A stretch of DNA of 64,000 nt from an uncultured Bacteroidales bacterium (GTDB lineage Bacteria > Bacteroidota > Bacteroidia > Bacteroidales > UBA932): contig CAMXAU010000003.1 of the NCBI GenBank assembly GCA_947179325.1, positions 1-64,000 on the forward strand, in the 5' to 3' direction. This document shows, piece by piece, positions 37,080-48,461 of this stretch (position 1 is its first letter; every line of letters starts with the position of its first letter). The translations under genes and the position numbers were made by a program. The notes beneath the pieces were generated by a model. It was not told the DNA's origin, ran no database searches, and worked only from the letters and a program-made list of their open reading frames with translations.

Positions 37080-38219
37080 CTACACCTCCACCTCTATATC
37101 AGTCTTTGTGTCGAACCATCCGTCCATGGCATCATCTCCACCCGAGACCACCTGCCCGTTCTTTATGGTCAAGGCCCTCTCCACATCCAGGACTGCCTCA
37201 CCCATGGCTATCCTGTATCCTGTCCCGTCTTCCGTCCTCACCATCAGCCTCGCCTCATCAATGACACGCTTAAGATTTATCCCTGCATAGAATTTCCTTT
37301 CATTTTCCCCGGAAACAGCATGCACTGACAGCCTCAGCACCCCTGGGCCGGAGACAAGCGAGACAGACTGCGACGGGAAAAGCCCCAGAGCCTTCACCCT
37401 GCCTTCAAATACAATCCCCTGCCCATCAGATGCGACCTGCTCCATCCTGAAATACACTTTGCCCAGATCGTCTCCTGTCACGATACCTGACATCAGAGGC
37501 ACCTTGACAGGGACTCCGGAAAGTTCTGCAAGCAGGCCGCCAATCCCGACACCTTCCACTACATCAATCCTGACCCGGATTACAAGGTCCACTGTAATGT
37601 CCTGCGGCACAAAGGTGACTTCTGAAGCCTTTTCCCCGGAATTCAAAGTCATCTTCCTCACGGAAAGATACAGAGGTGCGGCAGCGGGCACAGCCTTATA
37701 TGAAAGATTAAAGTCAAAAGGCTCTTCTCCAAGCTGTTCTGCGACATCATCCTTTGTCAGCACAGGCAGAGATGCGTAAAGATTCTTCATGCCTGAGGAG
37801 TTGTCGTCCCTGAAGACATCGAGATCATTGACCGTATATCCGTTTTCTGCACTTCCGAAAGCTATTGCATAATAGTCCCCGTCCAGGACAGAGACCGGCC
37901 GGCGGCCCTGCACATCGTCCTCAACGGGCTCATTCTCATTGTCTCCCATGATGTTTCCCTGGCTGTCTACGACATATGTGTAATGGACCTCGTTCACAAT
38001 ACGGCTCATGGCAATGGAGCATGCCTGCGGAATCTCATCAACGGGAAGGTTTCCCCAGTCGAACGAAAAAAGCACATCAGTATGCCCCGGAGCATCAGCG
38101 CCGTCACCATAGTCAATATAGCCATAGTCAACGCCTGTGCATGCCACAAGCACAGACACAGCCGTACAGCAGGCCAGCATGGCCAGTGCCTTAGCCCTAT
38201 AATCCAGTATGTTCTCCAT
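37080..38219 (-). CDS. DUF5119-like lipoprotein of the fimbrial locus
   Basis: This encodes a 379-aa lipoprotein (lipobox LVAC followed by TGVDYGYIDYGDG). It has a beta-rich body with SFDWGNLP near the start and a Val-rich strand region (ITVDLVIRVRIDVVEGVGIGGLLAELSGVPV), resembling DUF5119 proteins that occur beside fimbrillin genes. I am moderately sure of the family. Its start overlaps the stop of the DUF3575 gene by 23 bp, and copy 1 follows after 4 bp, so it is co-translated within the operon. Minor subunit or anchor is inferred. Confidence 0.68.
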   Translation of the reverse strand: MENILDYRAKALAMLACCTAVSVLVACTGVDYGYIDYGDGADAPGHTDVLFSFDWGNLPVDEIPQACSIAMSRIVNEVHYTYVVDSQGNIMGDNENEPVEDDVQGRRPVSVLDGDYYAIAFGSAENGYTVNDLDVFRDDNSSGMKNLYASLPVLTKDDVAEQLGEEPFDFNLSYKAVPAAAPLYLSVRKMTLNSGEKASEVTFVPQDITVDLVIRVRIDVVEGVGIGGLLAELSGVPVKVPLMSGIVTGDDLGKVYFRMEQVASDGQGIVFEGRVKALGLFPSQSVSLVSGPGVLRLSVHAVSGENERKFYAGINLKRVIDEARLMVRTEDGTGYRIAMGEAVLDVERALTIKNGQVVSGGDDAMDGWFDTKTDIEVEV

Positions 38220-39519
38220 TGATTTCCTTTTCTGGTCCTTTACTCTTCTTCCTCTCTTTCACAGGACGTCCTCCTGATGCACCATCCCCACTGACTTGCA
38301 CGGCATGGTCTGTCCGTCTGTTTTCCCTGGCGGCAGCCCTTGCATACCGGCTGAACTCCCTGAAGGCCTGCCTGCAACGTGAATCCACTGCTCCCTTGAG
38401 CTTTTCCTTACCCTTGTCGCTGAGCCTGATGTCCATGCCTATCGTCCTGTCCTTATAGTCATCACGCACGTTTTCAACAAATGCGATATAGTCGGCACGG
38501 TACAGCGAGTCATTTCCTGCGTACCGTTCCATATTCCTGCCCGGACTGCTGTTGAACTGCCCCACCATATCCCTGAATGCCCTGTCTATATCATCCAGTG
38601 CATCATTATATGCCTTCTTCTGCGGATCTTCTTTCTGGAATTTGTCCTTAATAGAGACCGGACGCCATGCGAATGCCACCCGAAGTTCAGATACGACAGG
38701 GAAAGGTACCATGTGCAGTCCGCGGCTCTCCTGGACAATCTTCGTGTAGTAGTTCCCGTCCGGATTATGCGTAAAGACATCATATTCCGTAACCATAAGG
38801 CCGACCGAGAATCCGAATTCAATGTCCACTGCGCCTCTATTGTACTCATACAGCGGCATCCCCCATCCATAAGAGGCACCAAGGCCTATTGACTGCCCGG
38901 AGATCCCCTTCTGCCCGAACTTGAGCGAAAACGAGCCATAGTCGGCATATGCCCCGATGTACTGTGCCCTCTGCGGTTTCGGATTGCTGCGCTCCAGTGT
39001 CCATACCTCGTCACGGAACCATCCGGAAAAGCCCCTGCCATCTATCGACTCCCTGTATCTTTCCCATTCATGGTCATATTTATCCAGCTGTACTGAATCA
39101 ACCGCCCCATCGGGACCGGTGACAGCCCTGTCGATATACCTGTGCGTCCTGTACCTGTAGACCGGACGCTGCCTTGTCCTGTAATAATACCTGAACTCAG
39201 GCCTGACATCAAACATGTTGAAGACTGTGGACGGCACATACCTATGATATGTATTCCAGTTGTATTTTGCACTCACCCCTATGCTCATCCTGTTGAATGC
39301 AGAGGAAGACAGGTCGAACTCCACACCGGCATTAGGTATTGTAAGGAGCCATTCAAGGGCGTTTGTCTTGAAAGAGAACCTGTCAATCAAAGGAGAACGG
39401 CTGTCTTTCACATTCCTGTCCATGACCTGTGCTGAGGCAGAAATACCCGCAACGGCACAAAGCAGCATGGCATAAAGCACACGCTTACCCAGCGGATTCA
39501 GGATTAAGGAACTATTCAT
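38197..39519 (-). CDS. DUF3575 outer-membrane protein (long form), first gene of fimbrial operon
   Basis: This encodes a 440-aa protein with a signal peptide (VLYAMLLCAVAGISASAQ) and the DUF3575 hallmark FSFKTNALEWLLTIPNAGVEFDLSS, followed by FNMFDVRPEFRYYYRTRQRP and a barrel-like series, with a charged helical tail (about 290-440) ending in a Lys/Glu-rich segment. The tail is absent in the short copy at 31668. As the first gene it would sit in the outer membrane and help export or anchor the fimbrillins. A minus-strand TATATTTG at 39556-39549 is the best -7 box, with no matching -33 box. An internal ATG (M18) could also start it. Confidence 0.78.
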   Translation of the reverse strand: MNSSLILNPLGKRVLYAMLLCAVAGISASAQVMDRNVKDSRSPLIDRFSFKTNALEWLLTIPNAGVEFDLSSSAFNRMSIGVSAKYNWNTYHRYVPSTVFNMFDVRPEFRYYYRTRQRPVYRYRTHRYIDRAVTGPDGAVDSVQLDKYDHEWERYRESIDGRGFSGWFRDEVWTLERSNPKPQRAQYIGAYADYGSFSLKFGQKGISGQSIGLGASYGWGMPLYEYNRGAVDIEFGFSVGLMVTEYDVFTHNPDGNYYTKIVQESRGLHMVPFPVVSELRVAFAWRPVSIKDKFQKEDPQKKAYNDALDDIDRAFRDMVGQFNSSPGRNMERYAGNDSLYRADYIAFVENVRDDYKDRTIGMDIRLSDKGKEKLKGAVDSRCRQAFREFSRYARAAARENRRTDHAVQVSGDGASGGRPVKERKKSKGPEKEINGEHTGL

Positions 39520-39548
39520 AAATCAATTCTGCCATTTTTTGAGGGGTG

Positions 39549-39556
39549 CAAATATA
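39549..39556 (-). promoter_or_regulatory. Possible -7 box of fimbrial operon
   Basis: TATATTTG on the minus strand is a perfect TAnnTTTG. No TTTG lies 19-21 nt upstream, so the promoter may need an activator or an alternative sigma factor. I found no inverted repeats that would make it an invertible promoter. Confidence 0.35.
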
Positions 39557-39737
39557 ATATATTATTTTTATCCTGTTACACCAATATTTTCTGCACCATA
39601 TTCCTGTATAGACGCGACTGCCACCTGGTCTCTCCTGGAAGGCATAGATGAAATCCATGCCAGGCACCCGTCAGTATGTGTTCCAAAAGGAGAGGAATGA
39701 TTTCCATTTTGACGTTTTTGGCAGGCCCTGTTCCTGA

Positions 39738-41580
<1,843 letters not shown>

Positions 41581-41584
<4 letters not shown>

Positions 41585-42675
41585 CCAGATGCAGGATATT
41601 CATATCGGTGATATGCGCAGCATTGTCTCTCACGGCAATGCATGCACAGGCCGTACAGCTTGATGAGGCCGCTGCAGCCGGGACAGCGGCAGATGCTTCC
41701 GGAGACAGGGTTGATGTACAGGGAATACTTTTCGGGCACATCAATGACTCATACTGGTGGCATGTGACGGACATAGGAGATAAATCCATTGTCATCCCGC
41801 TCCCTGTCATCTTGCACAGCAGGGCAACAGGATGGCATTGCTTCATGTCCACAAGGCTTGAAGACGGAGGGAGATACAGAGGCTTCTACGTTGCAGGTGA
41901 AGGTAAATATGCAGACAAGATTGTCGAGGAAGCCCCGGACGGGACACAGATACGCCCATTTGACATATCTGTAACGAAGAATGTCTTTGCACTTATGCTC
42001 AACAGCGCACTGCTTGTTGTCCTGGTCCTGTGCTGCGCAAGATGGTACAGGAGACACGATGCTGCGGAGGAAGCCCCCACCGGGATTGCTGGAATCCTTG
42101 AGCCTGTCATCATAATGGTCAACGACGACGTGATCAAGGATGCAATAGGGAAAGACTACAGGAGATACTCTCCATATCTGCTTACCGTGTTCTTCTTCAT
42201 ACTGGTTAACAACCTGATGGGCATAGTGCCGTTTTTTCCCGGGGGAGCCAATGTGACAGGAAACATTGCCATAACATTTGTCCTTGCCATGTGCACTTTC
42301 ATTGCTGTCAACGTATTCGGTAACAGGCACTACTGGAAGGACATACTCTGGCCCGATGTCCCATTGTGGCTCAAGGTCCCCCTGCCGGTCATGCCACTGA
42401 TCGAGATTTTCGGGATCTTCACCAAGCCGCTGTCCCTAATGGTAAGGCTGTTTGCAAACATCATGGCCGGACACGCCATTATCCTGAGCCTTGTATGCAT
42501 AGTCTTCATAACAGCAAAGCTCGGCCCGGTAATGAACGGCTCCATGACATTGATTGCAGTGCTGTTCGGTGTATTCATGGACTTCCTCGAACTGCTGGTG
42601 GCGTTCATACAGGCATATATATTCACAATGCTCTCCGCTGTGTTCATAGGGCTGTCACGCCAGGAGGCTGAATAG
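41581..42675 (+). CDS. atpB: F1F0 ATP synthase subunit a with N-terminal extension
   Basis: This encodes a 364-aa subunit a, longer than the usual 250-270. The N-terminus carries a signal-peptide-like leader (FISVICAALSLTAMHAQA) and about 110 soluble residues (DSYWWHVTDIGD onward) before the first membrane helix, as described for Bacteroidota subunit a. The essential arginine is R289 in LSLMVRLFANIMAGH. The final helices are normal (LLVAFIQAYIFTMLSAVFIGLS). It forms the proton half-channels against the c-ring. Confidence 0.93.
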
Positions 42676-42749
42676 ATTCCGTCCTTGCATGGAGACAGCG
42701 GACAGGAGATGACAATAACAGAAAATATAACTTTATAAAAGATTCAATT

Positions 42750-43004
42750 ATGTTACTTTTCACATTTCTTCAAGTTGCGGCAAATGCCGCCCTTGGTAAA
42801 TTAGGCGCAGCTATTGGCGCAGGGCTTGCAGCGATTGCTGCAGGATACGGTATCGGGAAAATAGGTTCATCAGCAATGGAGGCCATCGCACGCCAGCCCG
42901 AGGCAGCAGGAAAGGTCAGGACAAGCATGATCATCATCGGTGCACTCGTCGAGGGCGCCTGCCTTTTCGCCATCATCGTGTGTCTGCTTATCGTATTCAA
43001 TTGA
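42750..43004 (+). CDS. atpE: F1F0 ATP synthase subunit c
   Basis: This encodes an 84-aa hairpin of two helices with the polar loop ARQPE (47-51) and the ion-binding carboxylate E68 in ALVEGACLF. Helix 1 is a Gly/Ala ladder without the Gln of Na+-type rings, so proton coupling is the simpler reading. It lies 74 bp after atpB. Confidence 0.95.
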   Translation: MLLFTFLQVAANAALGKLGAAIGAGLAAIAAGYGIGKIGSSAMEAIARQPEAAGKVRTSMIIIGALVEGACLFAIIVCLLIVFN

Positions 43005-43011
43005 TTGAGCC

Positions 43012-43524
43012 ATGTCATTGTTAATGCCTGACAGCGGACTGCTCTTCTGGATGACCGTAATATTTGCGGTCGTCTTCGGGCTGCTTGCAAAATTCGGCTT
43101 CCCCGTGATTACGGAAATGGTCGAAAGCCGCACAAGGCGGATCAACGAATCACTGAGACTGGCAAGGGAGGCTGACGACAGGATTGCAGCCCTTGCCAAG
43201 GAGCAGGAAAGAATAATCGCCGAGACACGAAAAGAGCAGGACCGCATATTGAAAGATGCAGCCTTGGCCAGGGAAAACATGATTGCCCAGGCCAAGGCCC
43301 AGGCGGCAGATGAAGCTGAAAAGATCCTCAATGAAGCCAGGACGCACATAGAGGCGGAAAAGGAAAGCGCAATAAAGGAGATCCGCGGACAGGTCGCGAT
43401 GCTGTCTGTAAAGATTGCGGAGAAGATACTGCGCAGGGAACTCTCTGACGACAACGCGCAGATGGCTTTCATTGACAGGATGCTTGACGAAGTCTCCCGT
43501 ACAGATCCAGAAAGGAGGAGCTGA
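43012..43524 (+). CDS. atpF: F1F0 ATP synthase subunit b
   Basis: This encodes a 170-aa peripheral stalk subunit: one N-terminal membrane helix (LLFWMTVIFAVVFGLLAKFGF) and a long, charged coiled coil. It joins F0 to delta at the top of F1. It starts 7 bp after atpE; atpH begins 1 bp after its stop. Confidence 0.93.
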   Translation: MSLLMPDSGLLFWMTVIFAVVFGLLAKFGFPVITEMVESRTRRINESLRLAREADDRIAALAKEQERIIAETRKEQDRILKDAALARENMIAQAKAQAADEAEKILNEARTHIEAEKESAIKEIRGQVAMLSVKIAEKILRRELSDDNAQMAFIDRMLDEVSRTDPERRS

Positions 43525-43525
43525 C

Positions 43526-44083
43526 ATGGACACAGGAATAGTAGCCAAAAGATATGCCAAGGCCCTTCTGAAATACACGGAGGAGACAGGAGGAGGGAAA
43601 GAGGTCTTCAGACAGGCCAGCAGCATCCTCCTGAGCCTGACACAGGTGCCGGAACTGCGAGCGCTCCTTGACAACCCGGTATCTGTCTCAGACAGCCGTA
43701 AATTCGAGCTGATTGCAGCTGCCGCCGGAGAAGAGGAGATGCGTGACGAGCTGAAGCGCTTCATAAGGCTCGTGACAGGCCACAGGAGAACACAGATGCT
43801 GACACGCATCCTTATCTCCTTTATCGACCAGTACCGCGAAGCCAACGGCATCAAGACCGGACGGCTCACTACAGCGGTACCGGCCCCGGAACTGGAAGAA
43901 AGACTGAGGAGGCTGGCATATGAAAAGACCGGAGGGCAGGCCGAGTTCATCACAAAGGTAGACCCGTCAATCATAGGAGGATTCATATTTGAACTTGACG
44001 GATACCGCATGGATGCAAGCACAGCGGCACAGCTCAGACGGATCAGACGCCAGTTTTCCGAAAAGAATAAAAGAATAGTATAA
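43526..44083 (+). CDS. atpH: F1F0 ATP synthase subunit delta
   Basis: This encodes a 185-aa subunit ([20 protein letters not shown] start, ending [22 protein letters not shown], the delta signature) that attaches the b stalk to the alpha subunits. The ATG at 43526 is used; an upstream in-frame extension would overlap atpF by over 100 bp. Confidence 0.92.
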   Translation: MDTGIVAKRYAKALLKYTEETGGGKEVFRQASSILLSLTQVPELRALLDNPVSVSDSRKFELIAAAAGEEEMRDELKRFIRLVTGHRRTQMLTRILISFIDQYREANGIKTGRLTTAVPAPELEERLRRLAYEKTGGQAEFITKVDPSIIGGFIFELDGYRMDASTAAQLRRIRRQFSEKNKRIV

Positions 44084-44096
44084 AAGATATAGAACA

Positions 44097-45683
44097 ATGT
44101 CCCAGAATATCAAGCCAAGTGAAATATCGGAAGTGCTTCTCAAGCAGCTGCGTGAAATAGGCACAGAGCTGAAATACGAGGAAATGGGCCACGTGCTGCA
44201 GGTCAGCGACGGGGTTGTCAGGATATATGGTCTCCAGCATGCAGAAGCAGGAGAGCTTCTCGAATTCGAGAACGGAATAATGGCTGTAGTCATGAACCTT
44301 GAGGAAGACAATGTGGGAGCAGTCCTCCTCGGCCCGACCGACCAGGTCAAGGAAGGCATGTCCGTGAAAAGGACCAGGCGGATCGCATCAATCGATGTAA
44401 GCGAACAGATGCTGGGAAGGGTCGTAGACCCTCTCGGCATTCCGCTTGACGGCCTCGGGAAAATCGAAGGGGAACATACACGTATGCCACTCGAAAGGAA
44501 AGCCCCGGGGGTGATTTTCCGCCAGCCTGTAACAGAACCGCTGCAGACAGGGCTAAAGGCCATAGATGCAATGATCCCGATAGGACGCGGCCAGAGGGAG
44601 CTGATTATCGGAGACCGCCAGACTGGAAAGACAGCGATTGCAATAGACACAATCATAAACCAGAGGGATGCCTATCTCGCCGGGAAGCCGGTCTATTGCA
44701 TATATGTCGCTGTCGGCCAGAAAGGCTCCACTATTGCAAATATCGTCAATACCCTGAGGGCAAAGGGAGCAATGGAGTACACGATAGTGGTCGCCGCTAC
44801 GGCTGCAGACACCGCGGCACTGCAGTACTACGCCCCATTTGCAGGTGCGGCGATCGGTGAATATTTCAGAGACACAGGCCGACATGCACTTGTCGTATAT
44901 GATGACTTGTCAAAACAGGCCGTTGCATACCGCGAGGTTTCCCTGATCCTGCGCCGTCCTTCCGGACGCGAAGCCTATCCGGGAGATATATTCTACCTGC
45001 ATTCAAGGCTTCTTGAAAGGGCTGCCAAGATAATTGACCAGCAGGAAGTCGCGGAGAAAATGAATGATCTTCCTGAAAGCCTTGCCGGCAAGGTAAAGTG
45101 CGGAGGCTCACTGACAGCCCTGCCGATCATCGAGACACAGGCAGGAGATGTTTCCGCATATATCCCGACCAATGTGATTTCCATCACTGACGGCCAGATA
45201 TTCCTTGAATCCGACCTGTTCAACCAAGGAATACGCCCTGCAATAAACGTAGGAATCTCCGTGTCCAGGGTCGGAGGAAGCGCACAGGTGAAGAGCATGA
45301 AGAAAGTAGCAGGTACATTGAAAATCGACCAGGCGCAGTACCGCGAACTTGAGGCATTCTCAAAATTCAGCAGCGACATGGACCCGGTCACCGCAATGAC
45401 TATCGACAAGGGAAGGAAAAACAACCAGCTGCTTATACAGCCCCAGTACTCCCCTATGCCCGTCGGTGAGCAGGTTGCAATACTATATTGCGGCACACAC
45501 GGCCTGATGAGGGACATTGCCATTGACAAGGTCCATGAATTCCAGGAGTCATTCCTCTCGAGGATGAAAGCGTCACACAGCGGGGATGTCCTGCAGCCGC
45601 TGTCATCAGGTATAATCAATGAAAGCATCTGCAAGGCTATTGAAGAGGAGGCTGCGGCGGTATGCGCTGCAATGCAATGCTAA
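44097..45683 (+). CDS. atpA: F1F0 ATP synthase subunit alpha
   Basis: This encodes the 528-aa regulatory subunit of F1. Walker A GDRQTGKT is at 172-179, the [21 protein letters not shown]alker B region follows, and [17 protein letters not shown] is the family signature. It lies 13 bp after atpH. Confidence 0.97.
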   Translation: MSQNIKPSEISEVLLKQLREIGTELKYEEMGHVLQVSDGVVRIYGLQHAEAGELLEFENGIMAVVMNLEEDNVGAVLLGPTDQVKEGMSVKRTRRIASIDVSEQMLGRVVDPLGIPLDGLGKIEGEHTRMPLERKAPGVIFRQPVTEPLQTGLKAIDAMIPIGRGQRELIIGDRQTGKTAIAIDTIINQRDAYLAGKPVYCIYVAVGQKGSTIANIVNTLRAKGAMEYTIVVAATAADTAALQYYAPFAGAAIGEYFRDTGRHALVVYDDLSKQAVAYREVSLILRRPSGREAYPGDIFYLHSRLLERAAKIIDQQEVAEKMNDLPESLAGKVKCGGSLTALPIIETQAGDVSAYIPTNVISITDGQIFLESDLFNQGIRPAINVGISVSRVGGSAQVKSMKKVAGTLKIDQAQYRELEAFSKFSSDMDPVTAMTIDKGRKNNQLLIQPQYSPMPVGEQVAILYCGTHGLMRDIAIDKVHEFQESFLSRMKASHSGDVLQPLSSGIINESICKAIEEEAAAVCAAMQC

Positions 45684-45701
45684 TTTATTGTAGAAAATGA
45701 A

Positions 45702-46580
45702 ATGCCATCACTAAAAGAAATAAAGAACCGCATAGGCTCGGTAAACGGAACGCTGAAGATAACTTCCGCAATGAAGCTTGTCGCATCAGCGAAGCTGCAC
45801 AAGGCCCAGGATGCAATAGGCAACCTTGTTCCATACGAAACAGAAATGCACAAGATCCTTGCAGGGCTGCTCTCCGTATTCCCTTACGGGGACTGTGATA
45901 TATACAGCAGAGAGCGTCCTGTAAGGAAAGCAGTCATAGTAGCCATTGCATCAAGCAGTTCACTATGCGGGGCATTCAACTCCAATGCCATCAAGAAGAT
46001 GGAAGAGACAATCAATGGTTTCAGGGAGCGCGGCCTTGCAGATACAGACATAAAGGTATATGCAATCGGAAGAAAGATTACCGACAGCCTGAAGAAATCA
46101 GGTTTCACCAATGTGGAGGACCGCAGCATGCTCTCCGACAGGCCGGACTACGCTGGGGCGGCAGCATTGGCCGAAGAATTGACCGGCATATATCTTAAAG
46201 AGGAAGTGGACCAGATAGTACTTGTATACAACCATTATGTGAGCACTGCCGTCCAGAAGCCCTCAGCAAAGATATTCCTCCCCCTTGCGTTAGAGATGCC
46301 GGAAGAGAAAGGCATGAGTACTGGCAGACAAGACTACATCCTGGAGCCTGACGCAGAATCCCTGATTGCGGAGCTACTTCCCAAAGTTCTCAAACTCAAG
46401 ATATACACAGTTCTCCTTGATGCCAATGCCGCTGAACACGCGGCCAGGACTGTAGCGATGCAGACGGCAACGGACAACGGCAACCAGCTTCTCCAGGAAT
46501 TGTCCCTCCAGTATAACAAGAAACGTCAGCAGGCCATCACGGATGAACTTCTGGACATCGTAGGAGGAAGCATGGCATAA
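45702..46580 (+). CDS. atpG: F1F0 ATP synthase subunit gamma
   Basis: This encodes the 292-aa central shaft. It starts with LKEIKNRIGSVNGTLKITSAMKLVA and ends with LQYNKKRQQAITDELLDIVGG, the paired helices of the rotor. It is the last gene of the operon; inverted repeats follow at 46608-46655 and 46804-46849. Confidence 0.95.
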   Translation: MPSLKEIKNRIGSVNGTLKITSAMKLVASAKLHKAQDAIGNLVPYETEMHKILAGLLSVFPYGDCDIYSRERPVRKAVIVAIASSSSLCGAFNSNAIKKMEETINGFRERGLADTDIKVYAIGRKITDSLKKSGFTNVEDRSMLSDRPDYAGAAALAEELTGIYLKEEVDQIVLVYNHYVSTAVQKPSAKIFLPLALEMPEEKGMSTGRQDYILEPDAESLIAELLPKVLKLKIYTVLLDANAAEHAARTVAMQTATDNGNQLLQELSLQYNKKRQQAITDELLDIVGGSMA

Positions 46581-46607
46581 ATTGGCATGTCTTCCTCTTG
46601 GCTCTGC

Positions 46608-46655
46608 GTCCGGCGTAGCTGCCCGCTCATCGGGATATGGCCGGCTACGCCGGAC
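46608..46655. terminator. Inverted repeat after the ATP synthase operon
   Basis: GTCCGGCGTAGC (46608-46619) and its exact complement (46644-46655) form a 12-bp stem with a 24-nt loop that contains a smaller CCCG/CGGG hairpin. It lies 28 bp after atpG and may end or stabilise the operon mRNA. No T-run follows. Confidence 0.4.
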
Positions 46656-46803
46656 GGAATTGCATTACGGGCTTTTTGGTCCAGGTGGTAACACATAAGC
46701 GCACAATTATTGGAGGATATCCTATACAGCAAAACAGAACTGTCATTTGAACGGGACACCTATTATTATAATTATAAAACACAACTCTTTATCCATAAAC
46801 ACA

Positions 46804-46849
46804 TTACGTAAAGACGGGCGCCAGAATCCCGGCACCCGTCTTTACGTAA
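46804..46849. terminator. Long hairpin downstream of atp operon
   Basis: A 19-bp inverted repeat with one mismatch spans 46804-46822 and 46831-46849. Its core is ACGTAAAGACGGG, and the loop is AGAATCCC. This strength suggests a bidirectional terminator, but neither side has a strong T-run and no convergent gene is close. Confidence 0.5.
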
Positions 46850-46922
46850 GTCAATGAATATATAAAATTTACATTTTACAGGCATGGTAACTTATACCGA
46901 TACGCCTAATATTACGACAGCA

Positions 46923-46948
46923 ACATTACACATCAAGAACTTGCAACA
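46923..46948 (+). repeat. Imperfect direct repeat, first copy
   Basis: ACATTACACATCAAGAACTT leads into GCAACA. The second copy at 47092-47116 reads ACATTGCGCATCAAAACTT then GCAACA. The copies start 169 bp apart and share about 21 positions with one gap. Nothing else marks their function. Confidence 0.45.
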
Positions 46949-46983
46949 CGTCCAAATCCAGATAGCCCCCATTGTCACCCCCC

Positions 46984-46999
46984 TGGATTACCAGCAAAA
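46984..46999 (+). repeat. 16-bp inverted repeat, left copy
   Basis: TGGATTACCAGCAAAA recurs exactly, in inverse orientation, at 49300-49315. The pair flanks the Rpn nuclease and HAD genes. One such 16-mer pair is about what chance allows in a window this size, so meaning is doubtful. Confidence 0.35.
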
Positions 47000-47091
47000 C
47001 CCAACCAACTACCAATCGACACACATTGCAAACACAGACAATCTAAATGGTAATGTATACTCGCACACCTGAAAAATAGCAGAAACATAAA

Positions 47092-47116
47092 ACATTGCGC
47101 ATCAAAACTTGCAACA
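47092..47116 (+). repeat. Imperfect direct repeat, second copy
   Basis: This is the partner of 46923-46948, with three substitutions and one deleted base. It lies about 290 bp upstream of the Rpn gene. Confidence 0.45.
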
Positions 47117-47405
47117 TCACATCAATCCTGGTGGTATTTTTATCTAGAAAGAGAAAAACAAAGAAAAAATCACGAAAACAGCATCAGTTTGCGCGAACAC
47201 GGATATTTCCACAAACTGATATCATTCACCATTTTACAAAGCCCTATCCATAATTTTGGCAACGAATTTTCCTGCTTCTGCACTGCCGGAAACGGCCATG
47301 CACCGGCGCCAGAAGTCAATCAAGGGACTTAGCCGTGTGCCATTTGGGGTAAACGGATAAGTCTATCCATATTTGCTGACGAATACAAAAATAAAGGAGA
47401 GCGAT

Positions 47406-48374
47406 ATGGAAGAGAGAAGAGAAAACGGGAACATCGGGGAGGAAAACGGACTGATAAGGCTACCGAAGCTGGCGAACCTGCTATATGACGAATGGTTCAA
47501 GAGGGCATTCGGGACCGAGAAGAGGAAGAGGCTGCTGCTATTGCTACTCAGGGAGATTCTGCCGGAGAGGAAGATACAGTCAATTGAATACCAGCAGACC
47601 GAGCACATCAACCTATTTGCCGGGAAGGCGGACATCAGAATCGATGTGGAATGCCTATCGGACGACGGGTCCAGGTTCATGGTAGAGGTGCAGAGGGCCG
47701 CACAGATAGACTTCGGAGACAGGATGATGTACTATTCGTCATTTGCAATAATGCAGCAGCTGAAGAAAGGGCACAGGAGCTTCAGGCACCCGCCGGTATA
47801 TGTCATCGCGCTCATGAACTTCGACTACCACAGGAAAAATGCAGGAAAGGACGAGTTCATGTTCAGGTACATGATGAACAGGGAGGGAAACCCGGGGGAC
47901 ATACTCAGCGACGGCCTGCAGGTAATACTGCTTGAGTTGCCGAGGGTAACAAAGGAGGCGGCAATGGACGGGACAAGGCTCCAGAGGTTCTGCTACTACC
48001 TCAGCCACATGACGCAGATCGAAGACATACCGGAGAAGACAGATGACGAGCTGTTCAGGATGTTGTATAATTCAGCGGAAACATATAACTTTACCGCCGA
48101 TGAACGCAATAAATACATCGAGACCATGACCACTGAACAGGACATAAGGAACCAGATAGAATTCGGACGTCTTGAAGGACTGCGGGATGGACGTCTTGAA
48201 GGGCTCCGGGATGGACGTCTTGAAGGAAGGGAGGAAGGACTAAAAGAAGGAGAGACCAAAGGGATGGAAAGAGCCAAAGCCGAAATAGTCAAGGCGATGC
48301 GAAGCAAAGGCATGGACATCAAGCTGATCTCCGAGGTCACAGGACTTTCTGAAGAGGAGGTCAGGAAGATTTAG
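47406..48374 (+). CDS. Rpn/PD-(D/E)XK nuclease family putative transposase
   Basis: This encodes a 322-aa protein of the PDDEXK_2 (Rpn, recombination-promoting nuclease) family. It opens with LANLLYDEWFKRAFGTEKRKRLLLLLLREIL, then the nuclease core ADIRIDVECLSDDGSRFMVEVQRA with catalytic Asp and E-x-Q in place of E-x-K. Family members cut DNA and promote RecA-independent recombination in E. coli. The linker contains eight-residue repeats GRLEGLRD and an EGLKEGETKG heptad-like region before a C-terminal helix (ISEVTGLSEEEVRKI). The start ATG 47406 has AAAGGAGAG upstream; a TTG at 47373 is in frame but less likely. Confidence 0.85.
   Translation: MEERRENGNIGEENGLIRLPKLANLLYDEWFKRAFGTEKRKRLLLLLLREILPERKIQSIEYQQTEHINLFAGKADIRIDVECLSDDGSRFMVEVQRAAQIDFGDRMMYYSSFAIMQQLKKGHRSFRHPPVYVIALMNFDYHRKNAGKDEFMFRYMMNREGNPGDILSDGLQVILLELPRVTKEAAMDGTRLQRFCYYLSHMTQIEDIPEKTDDELFRMLYNSAETYNFTADERNKYIETMTTEQDIRNQIEFGRLEGLRDGRLEGLRDGRLEGREEGLKEGETKGMERAKAEIVKAMRSKGMDIKLISEVTGLSEEEVRKI
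48165..48236 (+). repeat. In-frame 24-bp tandem repeat in the Rpn gene
   Basis: Three units start at 48165, 48189 and 48213. The first two encode GRLEGLRD and differ at two bases; the third decays after GGACGTCTTGAAGG. Copy-number change would stay in frame and alter the linker length between nuclease core and C-terminal helix. Confidence 0.85.
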
Positions 48375-48461
48375 ATGCACTGGCGGTAAGACACGGGCAG
48401 ACATAAAGGCTGGCTATCACTTTCACATAAGCGAAAAGGCCGGCAGTGACAACACATCAAG

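Larger units (their letters stand above)
46860..47405. other. AT-rich stretch without a gene, with short repeats
   Basis: About 545 bp separate the last hairpin from the Rpn gene. I see no coding region with family resemblance. The DNA is poorer in G+C and more A/C-rich than its surroundings. It holds an imperfect direct repeat (46923-46948 and 47092-47116, core AACTTGCAACA) and the left half of a 16-bp inverted pair (46984-46999). It may be remnant mobile DNA; this is inference. Confidence 0.4.

Noticed and set aside
42750..43004. Sodium-type c-ring
   Set aside because: Helix 1 lacks the Gln and helix 2 the Ser/Thr next to the glutamate that sodium-binding rings use.
48165..48236. Tandem repeats resembling a small CRISPR
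   Set aside because: The units are contiguous, without spacers, and lie in frame inside the Rpn coding region.
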